Below are positions 24,979-34,371 of a stretch of DNA of 46,089 nt, piece after piece. The translations under genes and the position numbers were made by a program. The notes under the pieces are model-generated. The model did no database searches. It was not told the origin of the DNA and worked only from the letters and a program-made list of their open reading frames with translations. Positions within the stretch are counted from its first letter, which is position 1. Every line of letters starts with the position of its first letter. Location: assembly GCA_002238445.1 (NCBI GenBank), contig MPML01000036.1, positions 1-46,089 on the forward strand. Reading direction: 5' to 3'. This DNA is from Caldilineaceae bacterium bin5 (GTDB lineage: Bacteria; Chloroflexota; Anaerolineae; Caldilineales; Caldilineaceae).

Positions 24979-25983
24979 GTGCGCAAGCTTACCGTTCCTC
25001 CTTCGGCAGCCGGCCAGCGCCTGGATCGGTGGTTGACGGACCAGTTCGAAGAGGAAAGCCGCAGCGCAGTTAAGCGTTGGATTGCGGAAGGACTGGTCAC
25101 CGTCAATGGAGAGCGTCCCGGCAAGGCCGGGATCTCTCTGGAAGCCGACGCCCGCATAGAAGTCACGCAGCCTCCGGCGCCCGTGGAACCCACGCTCCAG
25201 CCTGAAAATATCCCACTCGACATCATCTATCAGGACGACAACCTGCTGGTAATCGACAAGCCGGCCGGACTGGTCGTCCATCCGGGGCCGGGCCACGCGG
25301 CAGGTACCCTCGCGAACGCGGTTCTGCATCACTGTCCGGCGTTGGTAGGAATTGGCGGAGAGAAACGGCCCGGCATCGTTCACAGACTGGACAAAGGCAC
25401 TTCCGGCCTGATCGTGGTTGCCAAGAACGACGCGGCGATGCGCTTCTTGCAGGAACAGTTCGCCGGCCGCACGGTTTACAAGGAGTATCTGGCCCTGGTT
25501 GAAGGCAGGATCGAGCCGCCGCGGGGCCGTATTGACGCGCCGATAGGACGCCATCCGACCCGCCGGCAACGCATGGCAGTGCTGCCGGCTCCTGCCGGGT
25601 CGGCGCGGCAAGATACGGTGCCCGAAGGCACGGCCACGACTTTCACCCCGACGGCGGCAGGCGGGCGGGAGGCCGTGACCGATTACGAATGCCTGCGGGT
25701 CTACGAAGACCAGACCAGCGGGCAGACGGCCCGTTTTTCGCTTGTGCGTGTAGTTCTTCACACAGGACGTACGCACCAGATTCGAGCCCATTTTGCGTGG
25801 CGCCAACATCCTGTAGCCGGTGACACCGAGTATGGGTTCAAACGGTCGCGCCTTTCGCTGGGACGGCCCTTTCTGCACGCGCACCGGCTGGGCATCCGCC
25901 TGCCGGATTCAGGAGAAGAGAAAGTGTTCGAAGCACCGCTGCCGGCCGAATTGCAGCGAATAGTGGAGCGGTTGGAGGAGTGA
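24979..25983 (+). CDS. rluD: Large-subunit rRNA pseudouridine synthase, RluD type
   Basis: RluA-family synthases isomerise uridines in 23S rRNA; RluD makes positions 1911, 1915 and 1917 in E. coli. The 334-aa protein has an N-terminal S4 RNA-binding domain (about 1-65: GQRLDRWL, SRSAVKRWI, GLVTVNG) and the catalytic motif HRLDKGTSGL with the essential Asp near residue 138. HTGRTHQIRAHF and the terminal domain follow. A Pro/Ala/Thr-rich insert lies near residues 195-225. GTG 24979 is the apparent start. lspA-rluD adjacency is common in bacteria. Confidence 0.93.
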   Translation: MRKLTVPPSAAGQRLDRWLTDQFEEESRSAVKRWIAEGLVTVNGERPGKAGISLEADARIEVTQPPAPVEPTLQPENIPLDIIYQDDNLLVIDKPAGLVVHPGPGHAAGTLANAVLHHCPALVGIGGEKRPGIVHRLDKGTSGLIVVAKNDAAMRFLQEQFAGRTVYKEYLALVEGRIEPPRGRIDAPIGRHPTRRQRMAVLPAPAGSARQDTVPEGTATTFTPTAAGGREAVTDYECLRVYEDQTSGQTARFSLVRVVLHTGRTHQIRAHFAWRQHPVAGDTEYGFKRSRLSLGRPFLHAHRLGIRLPDSGEEKVFEAPLPAELQRIVERLEE

Positions 25984-25987
25984 CGGA

Positions 25988-26332
25988 ATGATCGAGAAGC
26001 TCTACAAGATCGCCGAGGGATTGAACCACCGCTTCAACGACGGGGACGATCCCTTTTATATCGTCACGCGACTGGCCGAGGAGTGCGGCGAGGTGGCCAG
26101 CCAGGTGAGCCATTTCGAGCGCAAAGGTGTAAAGACGCTGAAACTGGGATCGCCTGACCGCGCCGCGTTCGCAAAGGAGTTGCAGGACGTGATGCGGGCC
26201 GTAGTGCAACTGGCGATCCACTACGAGTTGGAATCGGAGTTAGAGGCGTCGGTCGAAAAATCCTACCAGGAGATTGTAATTCAAGGCCTGGTCGATCCGC
26301 TGCCGAATGCGTTGGAGGACAGAGGGGACTGA
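25988..26332 (+). CDS. MazG-like all-alpha NTP pyrophosphohydrolase family protein
   Basis: This 114-aa helical protein shows the MazG-type metal-binding pattern: LAEECGEVASQV (ExxE-type, residues about 29-40) paired with FAKELQDVMRAVVQLA (ExxD-type, about 61-76). Family members hydrolyse (d)NTPs or modified nucleotides to the monophosphate and pyrophosphate. The substrate is unknown. A GGAGG site precedes ATG 25988, which lies 4 bp after the rluD stop, so it is in the lspA-rluD transcription unit. Its end faces mdh across a 133-bp convergent spacer in which I see no clear terminator. Confidence 0.75.
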   Translation: MIEKLYKIAEGLNHRFNDGDDPFYIVTRLAEECGEVASQVSHFERKGVKTLKLGSPDRAAFAKELQDVMRAVVQLAIHYELESELEASVEKSYQEIVIQGLVDPLPNALEDRGD

Positions 26333-26465
26333 CATACGTCAGGCCGCCGCTTCTGAAGCACACGCTCATCTCATCGACCCGATGTACAGTGCCGACAGGG
26401 TCACTCCCCTCTGATTCGACGGAAATGGAAAATTCGCAGACCCATTCTTGGATCCGGCGCCCCGT

Positions 26466-27449
26466 TCAGGACAGCCAGTCCCCAACAGCCTCTCGCTCCT
26501 GCAGAAGCTCCTGGCCGCTGGCGGCGATGGCCGCGCGGTCGAAGTCGCTAAGTTCCAGCCCTTCCACGATGCGGTAGGCGCCATCCTCTATTGCCAGGGG
26601 ATAGCTGAATATCACGCCGGCGGGCGAGCCGTAGGCGCCGGTGCTGGGGATGCCCATGCTGACCCAGTCGTCTTCGGAGGCGCCGGCGTACCAGCTCTGT
26701 ACGTGATTGATGCACGCGTTGGCGGCGCTGGCCGCGCTGCTGGCGCCCCGGGCCGCGATCACGGCGGCGCCGCGCTGTTGTACCGTGGGGATATAGGTAT
26801 CGCTGATCCAGAGGTCGTCTCCGATGACTTCGGCAGCCGGCCGGCCGTCGATCTGGGCATGGAAGACATCCGGGTATTGGGTGCCGCTGTGATTGCCCCA
26901 GATGGTCACATTCTTGACGGTCTGGAGCGGCTTGCCTGCCTTCTGAGCGAGCATACTCTTGGCGCGATTCAGGTCGAGACGGGTCATGGCGGTAAAGCGT
27001 TCGGAAGGCACATCGGGCGCATTGTGCATGGCGATCAGGCAGTTCGTATTGGCCGGATTGCCGACAACGACGATGCGGGCGTCTGCCGCGGCGTTGTCGT
27101 TTATGGCCCGGCCTTGGGATACGAAGATGGGGCCATTGGCACTGAGCAGGTCTTTGCGCGCCATGCCGGCTGTGCGAGGACGGGCGCCGACCAGAAGCGA
27201 CCAGTTTGCGCCGGCGAAAGCGACGTCGGGCTGGTCGGTCAGAACTGTCTGCGTGAGGAGGGGGAAGGCGCAGTCATCCAGCTCCATTGCTACCCCTTCG
27301 AGCGCGCCCATCGCGGGCGGAATCTCCAGCAGTTGGAGGATGACCGGCTGGTCCGGGCCAAACAGATCGCCGTTGGCGATGCGAAAGATAAGGGCATAGC
27401 CGATGTTACCGGCCGCGCCCGTCACTGCTACACGAATTGGATCTCTCAT
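26466..27449 (-). CDS. mdh: Malate dehydrogenase
   Basis: This enzyme oxidises malate to oxaloacetate with NAD(P)+ in the TCA cycle. The 327-aa protein belongs to the MDH group related to eukaryotic cytosolic enzymes. Its Rossmann loop is [14 protein letters not shown] near residues 9-22. [16 protein letters not shown] is the mobile-loop region with substrate-binding arginines. VVGNPANTN and the catalytic [11 protein letters not shown] with the active-site His follow. ATG 27449 follows AGGAG at a rather long spacing. Aconitase is also encoded in this window, but 15 kb away. Confidence 0.95.
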   Translation of the reverse strand: MRDPIRVAVTGAAGNIGYALIFRIANGDLFGPDQPVILQLLEIPPAMGALEGVAMELDDCAFPLLTQTVLTDQPDVAFAGANWSLLVGARPRTAGMARKDLLSANGPIFVSQGRAINDNAAADARIVVVGNPANTNCLIAMHNAPDVPSERFTAMTRLDLNRAKSMLAQKAGKPLQTVKNVTIWGNHSGTQYPDVFHAQIDGRPAAEVIGDDLWISDTYIPTVQQRGAAVIAARGASSAASAANACINHVQSWYAGASEDDWVSMGIPSTGAYGSPAGVIFSYPLAIEDGAYRIVEGLELSDFDRAAIAASGQELLQEREAVGDWLS

Positions 27450-27508
27450 TACTCTGATATCTCCTGGTGCGGGGGAGGGCGATGGTTCCTCTGCCCTTTT
27501 GGTACTGT

Positions 27509-28417
27509 TTAAACCGGACTCTCAGTAAGGTCCAGCACTAATTCATTTTGCCGGTCATAAACGCGGAAACCGAGCGAGGCGAAGATCTGATTGAGCCGGC
27601 TGTCAGCCGGCTCGTCTGAAAGCGTCAACACCGCATCAACGTAGCGAAGCTGCAGGGCCTGCACGAGCGGCCGGGCGGCGTCAAGCAGATCTGCATTGGG
27701 ATCGACAGCGATGTCAATAATTCTCAGGCGGGTAACAGGTTCGCCGCGCGCTGGCTGAGCAGCCAACACATAGGCAACCGGCGCGCCGTCTTTGGCCGGA
27801 ATCGTCAGCCCGATGCAGTCGTTTACCCCCACGTAGTTGAGCAGACTGCGGGCGCCCCGCTGCCAGGTCAAAGGCAACTCGTGCCAGTGGTAGAAGTCGC
27901 GCAGAATCTGGCCCGGGTCGGCTTCTTGCAACCGCTCGTATGGCAGCGGAAGGGGACCTTGGCGGGGGTCGCGCTCCCACAGAAGCAGTTCCCGCCAGTT
28001 CTGGAAGCCGACCTGGCGATATACCGATTGCGCGTGGTCGTTCGAGACCAGCACCTCCAGCAGAACGCGGCGGACGCCCCGTTCAACGGCGCGGCGCTTG
28101 AGCTGCTCCATCAGCTGCCGGCCCCAGCCATGGCCGCGATAGGCCGGGTCAACGCTGAGGCCGCCGCACCAACCTTCCTCACCGCGCACGGCCAGCAGGG
28201 CAGCACCCACCCCTTGCCTCTGCCCCTGTTCATCCGCCACAAGCACTGCACAGTCTTCAAGTGCGATGCTGGATCGGCGCAGATGTCCGAGCATGGCATC
28301 CGCTTCCATGTGCATATTGTAACGGTAATCGGCGAAACCTCGGTTGAAGCCTTGGCGAAGGGCTTCGACTTCAACTGCGGCGCCGGTTACGATGGTAGGC
28401 TGTTGCGGCTCAGGCAA
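27509..28417 (-). CDS. GNAT acetyltransferase with a C-terminal degenerate GNAT-like half
   Basis: This is a 302-aa protein. Residues about 1-150 are a GNAT domain: [22 protein letters not shown] carries the acetyl-CoA loop (R-G-H-G-W-G), then [21 protein letters not shown]. The C-terminal half (about 160-302) ends [21 protein letters not shown], resembling a second GNAT fold but without a clear acetyl-CoA loop. Substrate is unknown. The start appears to be TTG 28417, about 10 bp after GGAGG. It lies between mdh and the YceI lipoprotein gene on the same strand. Confidence 0.83.
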   Translation of the reverse strand: MPEPQQPTIVTGAAVEVEALRQGFNRGFADYRYNMHMEADAMLGHLRRSSIALEDCAVLVADEQGQRQGVGAALLAVRGEEGWCGGLSVDPAYRGHGWGRQLMEQLKRRAVERGVRRVLLEVLVSNDHAQSVYRQVGFQNWRELLLWERDPRQGPLPLPYERLQEADPGQILRDFYHWHELPLTWQRGARSLLNYVGVNDCIGLTIPAKDGAPVAYVLAAQPARGEPVTRLRIIDIAVDPNADLLDAARPLVQALQLRYVDAVLTLSDEPADSRLNQIFASLGFRVYDRQNELVLDLTESPV

Positions 28418-28488
28418 GTCGGACGGGCCTCCAGCGGTGGTCAGTGGTCAATCAAAGGTTAACGCTCACTGAGCTTCTTCTTACGGCT

Positions 28489-29409
28489 CTACTGCGCCCG
28501 CGCCACAAAGTCGAACTCGATGATGAATTCTTCACCGACGTTGGCGACACTTGGCACTTGGGGAATCGTGAGTTCGAGGGCGTCTCTGACAACGATAGTT
28601 GATGCGGTTCCCCGCAGTTCGCTTTCCGAAACGACTTGCAGGGTAACAATGAATAGCACCGGACTTGAAATGTCGCGAACAGTCAGGTCACCGGTGACTT
28701 CGAACTCGACATCGTCGCCAACGGCAATGGCATCGGGTAGACCCATTAGCTCAGTCGCAGTAAAGGTTATGAACTGGTACTGATTCGACTGCAGGATAAA
28801 GCGGCGGATTGCGCCATTGCGACGGTCGTTATCGGTGATGAAAGTACCGGCCTCAATCTGAATAGTCCCGATTGCGCTGGCGGCAGGGTTTTCCGTATCC
28901 ACAGTCAACTCGCCCGAGAGCGCGTTTGTCGTACCGATGACGGTTTTGGGCTGGCCCAACAGCTCTTCTTCAATAATGAAGCGCGCCTCCGACTCTTCGG
29001 CCACAATTGCAAATGTCGTGCCCATGCCGGGCATCTCTGCACTCTCCGATTCCGCTTCCTCCTGCGGGGCTGCGGTGGCAGCGGCCGCGGGTTCGGGTTC
29101 TGGCTGGGGCGTATCGGTTGGCTCCGGTTCCGGTTCGGGTGTGGCTGTCGGGTCAGGTTCTGGCGTGTCAGTCGGTACTGGTACCGGCGTGTCAGTCGGC
29201 ACTGGTACCGGCGTTGCGGTATCGGCAGCGGCAGGGGCTTCTTCCGAATCCGCCGAGGAGGTATCGGACCCGCCGCATGCCGCCAACAGAAGGGCCGCGA
29301 GCAGCACGATAGTGATCAGCTTCAGTTGGCGAACGGATGAATCAGAGACGGTCAGTGACAGTTTGGACGCGGTGATGCGAGATTTCGCAGTAGAAAAGTG
29401 CTGTTCCAT
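28489..29409 (-). CDS. YceI-like lipoprotein with Thr/Pro/Glu-rich linker
   Basis: This 306-aa secreted lipoprotein starts with a 25-residue charged stretch, then a hydrophobic signal core and the lipobox LLAAC near residue 45. A low-complexity linker (about 60-125) is made of repeated TPVPVPTD and TPEPEP-type units. Residues about 128-306 look like a YceI domain, a beta-barrel that in relatives binds isoprenoid-type lipids (SGELTVDTENP, FILQSNQYQFITFTATEL, VTGDLTVRDISSPV). ATG 29409 follows GGGGAG at 8 bp. Such TP-rich linkers are common in Chloroflexota surface lipoproteins. The function is not established. Confidence 0.85.
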   Translation of the reverse strand: MEQHFSTAKSRITASKLSLTVSDSSVRQLKLITIVLLAALLLAACGGSDTSSADSEEAPAAADTATPVPVPTDTPVPVPTDTPEPDPTATPEPEPEPTDTPQPEPEPAAAATAAPQEEAESESAEMPGMGTTFAIVAEESEARFIIEEELLGQPKTVIGTTNALSGELTVDTENPAASAIGTIQIEAGTFITDNDRRNGAIRRFILQSNQYQFITFTATELMGLPDAIAVGDDVEFEVTGDLTVRDISSPVLFIVTLQVVSESELRGTASTIVVRDALELTIPQVPSVANVGEEFIIEFDFVARAQ

Positions 29410-29542
29410 TGATCTGACTCCCCATCCAACGTGGATGTCTATCGTCGCGGCCGCACACTGCGACAGCGTAGCTTGCGGGGGCGTTCAAATCCATTGTGGA
29501 CCTATTTGGGGAGATTGGCAAAATAAGAATTGTTGCAGGCGG

Positions 29543-30691
29543 CTATCTCAGAAGTCCACCCTCGCCATAGCCGGTCAGCTCGACGTAGCCGCGACCGCCA
29601 ACCGGTGCGCCGTCCATAGTGCCGCGCACCACAGTTGCGCCTTCATAGTAGGTAAAGGCGACATCCATCTCCTGATCGTCGATAAGCGGTTCGATCGTCA
29701 ATTCAATATCGTGCCGCGGAATAGCAACGCGCCAACCGCTCGGATAGACGATGCCGCTGTCCGGGCTGGTCCACCGCCCAGTCGGCGTCAAGGTAAAGTC
29801 GTCCTGAAAGATGGCGATTTGGCGGCCGTCGGGGAAGCTGAGCGTCCCTTCGAAGATTTCCTGGGTTGCGCCGGACTTTGTGCGGATTTCCGCAAACATC
29901 AGGACCACGTCATTGTCAAGGGTGACGGCAAACCAGTCCCAGCCCACGGCGTCGCCGCTGAGCGCGGAAGTTCCGAACTCGTGGTCCATCCAGCTGAGGC
30001 CGGAAACATCGATCTCGGTTCCGCCAAAGACGATATTGCCTGTAGTCTCCATGCGCACGAGGCTGTAATAGTAGTTGGCGTTGCCGGCCTCCGGCCCTTT
30101 GCGGCTGAAGCCGGCGTCACCATGAAGCAGTGGCGGCCGCGTCTCGGTGAGAGTGAGATCGATCGAGACGGGGCCGATTTCAGCCTCGGCCGCTGCCTGC
30201 AGGCGCATCTGACCCGGCCCGGTCTCAAAAGCGCGCCAGTCGTCAAGCCAGACCTGGTAGCGAGGCGCGCCGGTCGCGCCGGCGACGCCGCCGGCGCCGC
30301 GGCTGAAGCGGTCGAAGCTCAGATGGCGGCCGTCAGGGGCGCTGGTAACGGCGAAATGCGCCATGTAGATCTGTTGGGCGGCGAAATCTGACTGCCGGCT
30401 GGTTTCCCCCGGCGCAAGCGCGCTGCGGAAGAAAGTTAGTTGAAAGCCGTATGCACCGCCGTCCTCGCCGGTAAGATTGCCGGTATAGTACCACCACTCG
30501 GTGGCGAAGTCGTTGTGCGGGCCGTGATCAAGTGGAAATTGGAACTGCATCGGCGCGAGGGCGCGGGCAAATCGTTCGTCTACAGGCCGGCTGAGGACAT
30601 CGACCACGTCGGCCGAGGCAAGGGTTGGCTGGGCGGAGGCGCAAGCGCCGGAAAGGAGCTGACAGATGAGGAGCCAAGGCACGAGCTGCAT
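29543..30691 (-). CDS. CrtC/AttH lipocalin-like lipoprotein
   Basis: From ATG 30691 this is a 382-aa protein with a signal peptide (QLVPWLLICQLLSGAC, lipobox Cys near residue 16). The two-domain lipocalin-like fold of the CrtC/AttH family follows. The motifs TEWWYYTGNL, QLTFFRSAL and LSWMDHEFGTS are characteristic. CrtC proteins are carotenoid 1,2-hydratases; most AttH-like members have no known reaction and lie beside ABC transporters, which are absent here. The in-frame ATG at 30856 would put 55 odd residues before the signal, and the start at 30691 has AGAGGGG nearby. Carotenoid hydration is possible but unproven. Confidence 0.8.
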   Translation of the reverse strand: MQLVPWLLICQLLSGACASAQPTLASADVVDVLSRPVDERFARALAPMQFQFPLDHGPHNDFATEWWYYTGNLTGEDGGAYGFQLTFFRSALAPGETSRQSDFAAQQIYMAHFAVTSAPDGRHLSFDRFSRGAGGVAGATGAPRYQVWLDDWRAFETGPGQMRLQAAAEAEIGPVSIDLTLTETRPPLLHGDAGFSRKGPEAGNANYYYSLVRMETTGNIVFGGTEIDVSGLSWMDHEFGTSALSGDAVGWDWFAVTLDNDVVLMFAEIRTKSGATQEIFEGTLSFPDGRQIAIFQDDFTLTPTGRWTSPDSGIVYPSGWRVAIPRHDIELTIEPLIDDQEMDVAFTYYEGATVVRGTMDGAPVGGRGYVELTGYGEGGLLR

Positions 30692-30877
30692 CGCCCCTCT
30701 GAAGTTGGACTGCCTAGAAATTCTTCCTTCTGGCTGAAGTGGAAATAGTCTGTTCACCGATATGGTTGCCATGGCTTGGCGCTGAATGTGCCGAAAAGTG
30801 GGACCAGATAAAGGCCTTTCTGCCGGTTCGAACCGTCTTGGCAACGCGGCCGCCAAGTCTGCCAGGGACTTGGGCGA

Positions 30878-32173
30878 CTACATTTTGGCCAGCGCCTGGT
30901 CAAAGTCGGCCAGCAAGTCGTCGGTATCCTCGATGCCCACGCTCAAGCGCACAAGTTCGTCGGAGATGCCCAACCCCTGCCGAATCTCGGGAGCTGTGTC
31001 GTAGTAGCTGACGATCGCGGGCTGTTCGATGAGGCTTTCGACGCCGCCCAGGCTGGGACCAATGCGGGGGATGCGGCAGGCATCGATAAAGCGGCTTGTC
31101 GCGGGGCCATCGGCTTCGGCTTCAAAACTGATGACGCCGCCAAATCCGGACATTGTTCGGGTCGCGACTTCATGATCGGGGTGGCTCTCCAGACCGGGAT
31201 ACCAGACGCGGCGGATTCTGGGATGGTCTTCAAGAAAGCGGGCGATACGCAGTGCGCTCTCGTTATGTTGGCGCATGCGCAGGCCCAGCGTTTTGAGGCC
31301 GCGCAGGATGAGATAGGCGCAATGGGGGTCGACGACCGCGCCCAGAATACCCTGCGACTGGCGCAAGGCAGTGGTGATGTCGAAACTTCCGGTGACACAG
31401 CCGGCAAGCAAGTCATTATGGCCGGCAAGATATTTGGTTACGCTGTGGATTACCAGATCGACGCCATACTCAAGGGGGCGGATGTTGCAGGGCGTCGCAA
31501 AGGTCGTGTCGATGATGGTGCGCAGACCATGGCGCTTGGCGATTTCGACCAGGCGACCGTAGTCAAGGCAACGCAGAAAGGGATTGGTGGGCGACTCGGA
31601 AAAGATCAGTTTGGTCTCGGGCCGGATTGCGTCCTCAATGGCATCATAGTCGCCGGGGGCGACGGTGGTACAGGCGATGCCGAAACGGGTGAGAAAAGTA
31701 TTACAGAAGCCGCGCGTGCGGCGGTAACAGTCTTCGGTCATTACAAAATGGTCGCCCTGGCTGAGCAGGATGAATAGTGTGGTGGTGATGGCGGCCATCC
31801 CGCTGGAGAGCACGAGCGCGTCTTCGGCCGCGTCGAGCGCGGCCAGCTTCGCCTCCACTGCGCGCACGGTCGGGTTGCCGTAGCGTCCGTACTCCTCCCG
31901 CTCCGGTACATCCCAGAACATGTGCTCTTCCATGTAGTTGATCAGGCTGGCGGTGTCCTTGAAGGTGAAGGTGCTGGTCTGAACGATGGGCACCGTAAGG
32001 CTGTCATGGGAAATGTAGCGCTCCTCCCCGGCATGGACTGCTTTCGTCTGGCTGGACAAGCTACGGGCTCCTGTATCGGGGCCCTGTCCGTTGGATCCGT
32101 CTGGGCTTGAAGCGCCGTCGGCGCGGGGCGCTGCGCCGGAGTTCTGGGTTATGGTAGTACCGGATGTTGACAT
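30878..32173 (-). CDS. Cystathionine gamma-synthase-type PLP enzyme, SAM-riboswitch controlled
   Basis: This is a 431-aa enzyme of the Cys/Met metabolism PLP family. The PLP lysine is in [12 protein letters not shown] near residue 242. [22 protein letters not shown] and [13 protein letters not shown] are family motifs. A Ser/Gly-rich, probably disordered N-terminus of about 40 residues precedes the core (TKAVHAGEE). Members use cystathionine, O-acyl-homoserine or methionine; motifs do not separate these. The SAM-I riboswitch upstream argues for a biosynthetic role in making methionine rather than degrading it. ATG 32173 follows AAGGAG. Confidence 0.88.
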   Translation of the reverse strand: MSTSGTTITQNSGAAPRADGASSPDGSNGQGPDTGARSLSSQTKAVHAGEERYISHDSLTVPIVQTSTFTFKDTASLINYMEEHMFWDVPEREEYGRYGNPTVRAVEAKLAALDAAEDALVLSSGMAAITTTLFILLSQGDHFVMTEDCYRRTRGFCNTFLTRFGIACTTVAPGDYDAIEDAIRPETKLIFSESPTNPFLRCLDYGRLVEIAKRHGLRTIIDTTFATPCNIRPLEYGVDLVIHSVTKYLAGHNDLLAGCVTGSFDITTALRQSQGILGAVVDPHCAYLILRGLKTLGLRMRQHNESALRIARFLEDHPRIRRVWYPGLESHPDHEVATRTMSGFGGVISFEAEADGPATSRFIDACRIPRIGPSLGGVESLIEQPAIVSYYDTAPEIRQGLGISDELVRLSVGIEDTDDLLADFDQALAKM

Positions 32174-32242
32174 GTTGTCTCCTTCACGACGAAATTCAGC
32201 TTGTTCACGGCGTCGTCAGCGACCTGCAGGCTGGTCTATGGG

Positions 32243-32279
32243 CAAAAAAAATCCTCTTCCTGCGGATACGCGGAAGAGG
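32243..32279 (-). terminator. Rho-independent terminator of the SAM riboswitch expression platform
   Basis: On the minus strand CCTCTTCCGCG and CGCAGGAAGAGG form a strong stem, followed by A and eight T. It lies between the aptamer and the PLP-enzyme start, so it should form when SAM is bound and stop transcription. Confidence 0.9.
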
Positions 32280-32299
32280 GCTGCGGTAAATATCTGGCG

Positions 32300-32423
32300 C
32301 ATCTCATCTGCCGGTGCATCCGCACCGCCGGAATTGGCACCTGCCACACTGCACGAATCCATCTGCACAGTGCCGGTTGCCGAGGCTTCAAAGGGCCGGC
32401 CCCTCCACCTCTCTTGATAAGAG
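32300..32423 (-). promoter_or_regulatory. SAM-I (S-box) riboswitch aptamer
   Basis: The minus strand shows the S-box consensus in order: CTTATCAAGAG (P1 5' strand and P2), GGTGGAGGG, GGCCCTTTGAAGCC, CGGCAACC, then GGTGCCAATTCC and the P1 3' strand GATGAG. CTTATC pairs with GATGAG to close P1. With an intrinsic terminator downstream, this is a transcriptional OFF switch: high S-adenosylmethionine shuts off the cystathionine gamma-synthase-type gene. Confidence 0.93.
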
Positions 32424-32774
32424 TTTTGACAGGATTTCAGCGGGCAAAACTGCAGTTGGACCGAATTTGGGAAATCTTGTCAATTGGCTCGATTCAGTTG
32501 TTGGCGCCTATGTTACTCCTGAAAACGGTCCGATGTCAAATCTAAGCCGCATTCACAAGAGGCTGGAGCGCTTGAGAAGCGGCTCGCACCCGCCACCGGC
32601 AAAGGCTGCCTGACAGACCGCTGCTGTACATCATCAGCCTTCTGTCCGGTAGATGTCAGTTGTAGGAAGAGGAATGAGCGCTATAGTGTGGTATGGTATA
32701 CCTAGTTATAGTATGCCCGAGAAGTGCGGCCGCTGTTGAGAGCGCGCCGAGAATTCCCTCTAAAGGAGTGGCTG
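32424..32774. other. Divergent intergenic region between the riboswitch and the SPFH gene
   Basis: No gene is seen. A TTGACA box on the minus strand at 32483-32478 could be the -35 of the riboswitch transcript, but the sequence 17 bp on (TCCAAC) is a poor -10. A plus-strand promoter candidate for the SPFH gene is listed separately. Confidence 0.4.
32660..32687 (+). promoter_or_regulatory. Candidate promoter of the SPFH gene
   Basis: TTGTAG (32660-32665) and TATAGT (32682-32687) are separated by 16 bp, a fair match to sigma70 boxes, about 90 bp upstream of the start codon. A second TATAGT lies slightly downstream, so the exact -10 is uncertain. Confidence 0.45.
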
Positions 32775-33947
32775 ATGAACAGTTTGAGTAATGTACCCAG
32801 AGTACCCAGAAGGATGCCGACCGGGTCACCATTCGTGGTTCTGATCATTGTCGTCGTAGTCATCCTGATTCTGATGCTCTTCGCCCGCAATTTCTTTTAC
32901 GCATTTGAGCGGGTAGACGAACAGGAGGTCGGTGTTCAGTTCCAGGGAGGAAGAATAAAAAACGTGGTGGGGCCAGGCGTGTATACCGATGTCGGCCTCT
33001 TCGTTCAGATTGTACGCGTTTCCAGCCAGGCGATCCCCTTCAACGTCCAGGATGAAGAGATCATCACGCAAGACAAGCAGCGGATTGGCCTGTTGGTGAG
33101 CGGCGATATCTTCCGCCCAAACATCAGCCAGGCGGACACAATCCAGGCGCTGTGGGCACAGTACAGAAGCATCTACCTGCAGGACGAACTGGCCCGCAAC
33201 CGTATGCAGGACCAGGCGCGTCAGGCGATGAAGGTATGTGTCGGTGATCGCACATTTGACGACGCCGTCGTCGGTACAGCGCGGGATGTGTTGCGGCAGT
33301 GCATCGACGATGAGTTGAATGCACGAGCAGCGAACTTCGGCCTCAGAGTCGAGAACCTGGTGGTGCCGGATGTAATCCTGTCCGGGGCTGTGCAGACCGC
33401 GCTGGACGCCATCGTGCAGAGCCGGCTGGAGACCGAAAAGGCGGCGCAGGATAAGCTGCGGGCGGATGCTCAAGCCGATGCCGAACAGGCGTTACAGGAA
33501 GGCGAGATCCGCATCGCGCAGTCCCGGATCCAGGAGGAGGCCCGCCAGCAGACAGCCCTGGCCGAGTTGGAGGAGCAGAAAGTAGCCGCGCAAAGGGCTG
33601 TGATCGAGGCGGAGCGTGCCAACGAGCTTGCCCGCGTCGAAGCGCAAAGGTTGGTAATTGAAGCGGAGAAACAGACTGAGTTGCTGGCCGCGCAGCGCGA
33701 CATTGAGATTGCACAGTCGCTGGCCATCGCCGCCATCGAACAGGCCAAAGCGCAGATTGCAGTGGAAACCGCACTGGCCGAACTGTACGCAGTACGGCCG
33801 GAATATGTGCAGTTGCTGATCGCCCAGGCAAACGCGAGTGCGCTCAGGAACACCGACAAGGTGATCTTTACCGCCGAAGGCATGACCCCGACGCTGGTCC
33901 TGCCAGGTCCTGGCATCGTGCCGACGGTGGAGACCTCGCCCCAGTAA
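32775..33947 (+). CDS. SPFH/band-7 (prohibitin-like) membrane-anchored protein
   Basis: This is a 390-aa protein. One membrane span near residues 19-38 (FVVLIIVVVVILILMLF) is followed by an SPFH domain (about 45-230: VGVQFQGGRIKNVVGPGVY, DKQRIGLLVSGDIF, VENLVVPDVIL). A long Ala/Glu/Arg-rich coiled coil covers about 230-350 and the end is Pro-rich. Such proteins form ring or cage assemblies on the membrane and organise or protect other membrane proteins. No nfeD-type partner is adjacent. ATG 32775 has a clear AAAGGAG site. The gene heads a plus-strand run with yraN-like, miaA and rel. Confidence 0.88.
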   Translation: MNSLSNVPRVPRRMPTGSPFVVLIIVVVVILILMLFARNFFYAFERVDEQEVGVQFQGGRIKNVVGPGVYTDVGLFVQIVRVSSQAIPFNVQDEEIITQDKQRIGLLVSGDIFRPNISQADTIQALWAQYRSIYLQDELARNRMQDQARQAMKVCVGDRTFDDAVVGTARDVLRQCIDDELNARAANFGLRVENLVVPDVILSGAVQTALDAIVQSRLETEKAAQDKLRADAQADAEQALQEGEIRIAQSRIQEEARQQTALAELEEQKVAAQRAVIEAERANELARVEAQRLVIEAEKQTELLAAQRDIEIAQSLAIAAIEQAKAQIAVETALAELYAVRPEYVQLLIAQANASALRNTDKVIFTAEGMTPTLVLPGPGIVPTVETSPQ

Positions 33948-33972
33948 CGACGCCAGAAAGGAGCCATGCAGG

Positions 33973-34371
33973 GTGCAGGATGGGCGTCGATCTCTGGGTG
34001 AAAGAGGAGAACGGATCGCAGCACGCGCCCTGCTGGAGGCCGGCCTGGACATCGTTGAGCGCAACTGGCGGTGCCGGGCCGGCGAGTTGGACATCGTAGC
34101 GGAGGAACGCGGCCCCGATTTCAGCGGCGGCGTGTCCGATGCCCGCTGGTTGGTCGTTGTCGAGGTGCGCACCCGGCGCGGCGATGACTACGGCTCGGCC
34201 CGGCAGGCGTTTACGCAAAAGAAGCAGGCGAAGCTAAGGGAACTGGCGGCCTTGTACGTCGATGAAAAGAAGTGGCGAGGCCCTTGGCGGATCGACGCAG
34301 TGGCGGTACAGATGGACAGGGTCGGCACGTTGATTAGCGTGGAGCATATCCGCCATGCCATCACCGGCTGA
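33973..34371 (+). CDS. UPF0102/YraN-family putative endonuclease
   Basis: This 132-aa protein belongs to the UPF0102 (YraN) family, predicted Holliday-junction-resolvase-like nucleases. LGERGERIAARALLEAG opens the domain, NWRCRAGELDIVAEE carries the Glu/Asp of the active site, and VVVEVRTRRG supplies the ExK-like motif with Arg in place of Lys, a common variant. An insert (RGPDFSGGVSDAR) lies between the two motifs. The apparent start is GTG 33973. It overlaps miaA by 17 bp, suggesting coupled translation. Confidence 0.87.
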   Translation: MQDGRRSLGERGERIAARALLEAGLDIVERNWRCRAGELDIVAEERGPDFSGGVSDARWLVVVEVRTRRGDDYGSARQAFTQKKQAKLRELAALYVDEKKWRGPWRIDAVAVQMDRVGTLISVEHIRHAITG

